DNA from: an uncultured Rhodospirillaceae bacterium
GTDB lineage: Bacteria > Pseudomonadota > Alphaproteobacteria > Thalassobaculales > Thalassobaculaceae
DNA: 6,696 nucleotides
Assembly (NCBI GenBank): GCA_937891725.1
Contig: CALAHL010000419.1
Coordinates: forward strand, 1-6,696
Reading direction: 5' to 3'
How positions within the stretch are numbered: position 1 is the stretch's first letter; every line of letters begins with the position of its first letter. A program made the translations under genes and the position numbers. Shown piece after piece: positions 5,358-6,696 of the stretch. The notes under the pieces are model-generated. The model did not search any database and was not told the origin of the DNA. It saw only the letters and a program-made list of their open reading frames with translations.

Positions 5358-6696
5358 TCAGATGTTCTTGAAGAAGTCGTTGCCCTTGTCGTCGACCACG
5401 ATGAAGGCCGGGAACTTCTCCACCTCGATCCGCCAGACCGCTTCCATGCCGAGTTCCGGGAACTCCTGAACCTCGACCTTCTTGATTGAGTTCAGTGCAA
5501 GCTTCGCAGCCGCCCCGCCGACCGACCCAAGATAGAAGCCGCCGTGCTTGTGACAGGCTTCGCGCACCACCGGCGACCGGTTTCCCTTGGCAAGCGTGAC
5601 GAAGCTGCCGCCATTGGCCATGAAGGGCTCCACATAGCTGTCCATTCGACCCGCCGTTGTGGGCCCGAAGGAGCCGCTGGCATAGCCTTCCGGCGTCTTG
5701 GCCGGGCCAGCATAGTAGATCGGGTGGTTCTTAGCGTAATCGGGCAATGGTTTGCCGGCGTCCAGCAGCTCTTTGAGCTTGGCGTGCGCGATGTCGCGGG
5801 CAACGATCATCGGGCCGGTCAACGATACGCGGGTCTTGATCGGGTACTGAGAGAGCTTCTTGCGGATCTCATCCATCGGCTGGTTCAGGTCGATTTCGAT
5901 GGCACCAGAGGTCAGCGTGTTCTCATCGATATCCGGAAGATACTTGGCCGGATCAGTCTCCAGCCGTTCCACGAAGACACCGTCGCGGGTGATCTTACCG
6001 ACCGCCTGACGATCTGCCGAGCAGGACACGCCGATCCCGATCGGACAGCTGGCGCCGTGACGGGGCAGTCGGATGACCCGCACATCATGGCAAAAATACT
6101 TGCCGCCGAACTGCGCGCCGATCCCCATCTCCCGGGTCATCTGGAGGATCTTGTGTTCCCATTCCAGATCGCGGAAGGCGTGGCCGCTGTCCGAGCCCTG
6201 GGTCGGCAATCCGTCGAGATAGCGGCAGGAGGCAAGCTTGACCGTTTTCATGCAGAACTCGGCCGAAGTCCCACCGATTACTATCGCCAGGTGATAGGGT
6301 GGACAGGCGGCGGTCCCGAGGGTTCGGATCTTTTCATCTAGGAATTTCGCCAGAGAATCCGGATTCAGGACCGCTTTCGTCTGCTGGAACAGGAAGGATT
6401 TATTGGCGGATCCGCCGCCTTTCTGAACGAACAGGAATTTATATGCATCGCCCTTGTCCGCGTAGAGCTCGATCTGGGCGGGAAGATTGGTGCCGGTGTT
6501 CTTCTCGTTGAACATGTCCAGCGGCGCCAATTGGCTGTAGCGCAGATTATGGTTCAGATAGGTGTTGTGAATTCCAAGCGCCAAGGCCTCTTCATCATCG
6601 AAGCCTGTGAACACGCTCTGGCCCTTCTTACCCATGACGATGGCGGTGCCGGTATCCTGACACATGGGCAGCACGCCACCAGCCGCGATATTGGCG
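5358..6696 (-). CDS. fumA: Fumarate hydratase class I, [4Fe-4S] (partial, N-terminus outside window)
   Basis: This is the C-terminal part (about 445 residues visible) of the single-chain class I fumarase, which interconverts fumarate and L-malate in the TCA cycle. The frame stays open to the window edge (ANIAAGGVLPMCQDTGT), so about 100 N-terminal residues are missing; the GTG at 6674 is not the true start. Counting from that GTG codon, the cluster cysteines are Cys5 (PMCQDTG), Cys124 (TAACPPYH) and Cys218 (GIGVSC). Their spacing of 119 and 94 equals that of E. coli FumA as I recall it (105/224/318). The substrate-site residues known from the Leishmania enzyme also fall in register: Asp7, Arg45, His206, Arg293, Thr339 (the proposed base), Arg343 and Lys363. 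The alpha and beta parts are fused, with the C-terminal domain (FGPTTAGRMDSYV, ACHKHGGFYLGS) intact. The oxygen-labile cluster is a family property. It is cytoplasmic, and its own promoter is outside the window. FumA and FumB cannot be distinguished from sequence. Confidence 0.96.
   Translation of the reverse strand, partial: ANIAAGGVLPMCQDTGTAIVMGKKGQSVFTGFDDEEALALGIHNTYLNHNLRYSQLAPLDMFNEKNTGTNLPAQIELYADKGDAYKFLFVQKGGGSANKSFLFQQTKAVLNPDSLAKFLDEKIRTLGTAACPPYHLAIVIGGTSAEFCMKTVKLASCRYLDGLPTQGSDSGHAFRDLEWEHKILQMTREMGIGAQFGGKYFCHDVRVIRLPRHGASCPIGIGVSCSADRQAVGKITRDGVFVERLETDPAKYLPDIDENTLTSGAIEIDLNQPMDEIRKKLSQYPIKTRVSLTGPMIVARDIAHAKLKELLDAGKPLPDYAKNHPIYYAGPAKTPEGYASGSFGPTTAGRMDSYVEPFMANGGSFVTLAKGNRSPVVREACHKHGGFYLGSVGGAAAKLALNSIKKVEVQEFPELGMEAVWRIEVEKFPAFIVVDDKGNDFFKNI

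Noticed and set aside
5544..6341. Plus-strand open frame of 265 codons inside the fumarase gene
   Set aside because: It is antisense to the fumarase, which retains all its cluster and active-site residues, so this frame is a shadow.
1..6696. Search for tRNA, rRNA, CRISPR arrays, transposases or long repeats
   Set aside because: No cloverleaf, repeat-spacer pattern, transposase motif or terminal repeat was seen on reading the window; apart from the short stretches listed, it is filled by ordinary genes.

Overview
The window is a GC-rich bacterial chromosome segment with six recognisable or plausible genes. Its base composition, and the type of class I fumarase at the right edge, suggest an alphaproteobacterium. 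This is inference from composition and family resemblance; there is no rRNA or other marker gene to confirm it.

Layout from left to right. Positions 1-263 are mostly unassigned. They hold a possible short leader ORF (163-267) with a perfect AGGAGG ribosome binding site and a small inverted repeat. The leader overlaps the GTG start of a GMC-family FAD alcohol dehydrogenase (264-1889, + strand) by 4 nt. The GMC gene is convergent with a minus-strand pair, and the two stop codons are separated by one base. The pair is an amidohydrolase of the ATZ/TRZ deaminase-like group (2679-4127) followed 29 nt later by an SDR oxidoreductase (1891-2649), almost certainly one transcript. Upstream of the amidohydrolase is an AT-rich intergenic stretch (4128-4317), and then a possible one-TM small membrane protein on the + strand (4318-4590). 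This is convergent with an alpha/beta hydrolase of the KANL3/TEX30 type (4672-5298, - strand). The hydrolase lies downstream of a class I [4Fe-4S] fumarate hydratase (5358 to beyond 6696, - strand, N-terminus outside the window). A GC-rich 10-bp perfect hairpin separates these last two genes, and an imperfect inverted repeat lies between the two convergent genes at 4617-4668.

How the genes may work together: the amidohydrolase, SDR and GMC enzyme look like a small catabolic set, with C-N (or related) hydrolysis followed by or coupled to alcohol/carbonyl redox steps. The substrate cannot be named from the sequence. The fumarase is a TCA-cycle housekeeping gene, and the alpha/beta hydrolase is an accessory neighbour of unknown substrate.

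The most notable oddities are in the catalytic residues. The SDR has no catalytic tyrosine, and the amidohydrolase has Gln where many relatives carry the catalytic Glu of the HxxE motif. No mobile element, CRISPR array, tRNA or rRNA was seen, and I found no convincing new multi-gene system.
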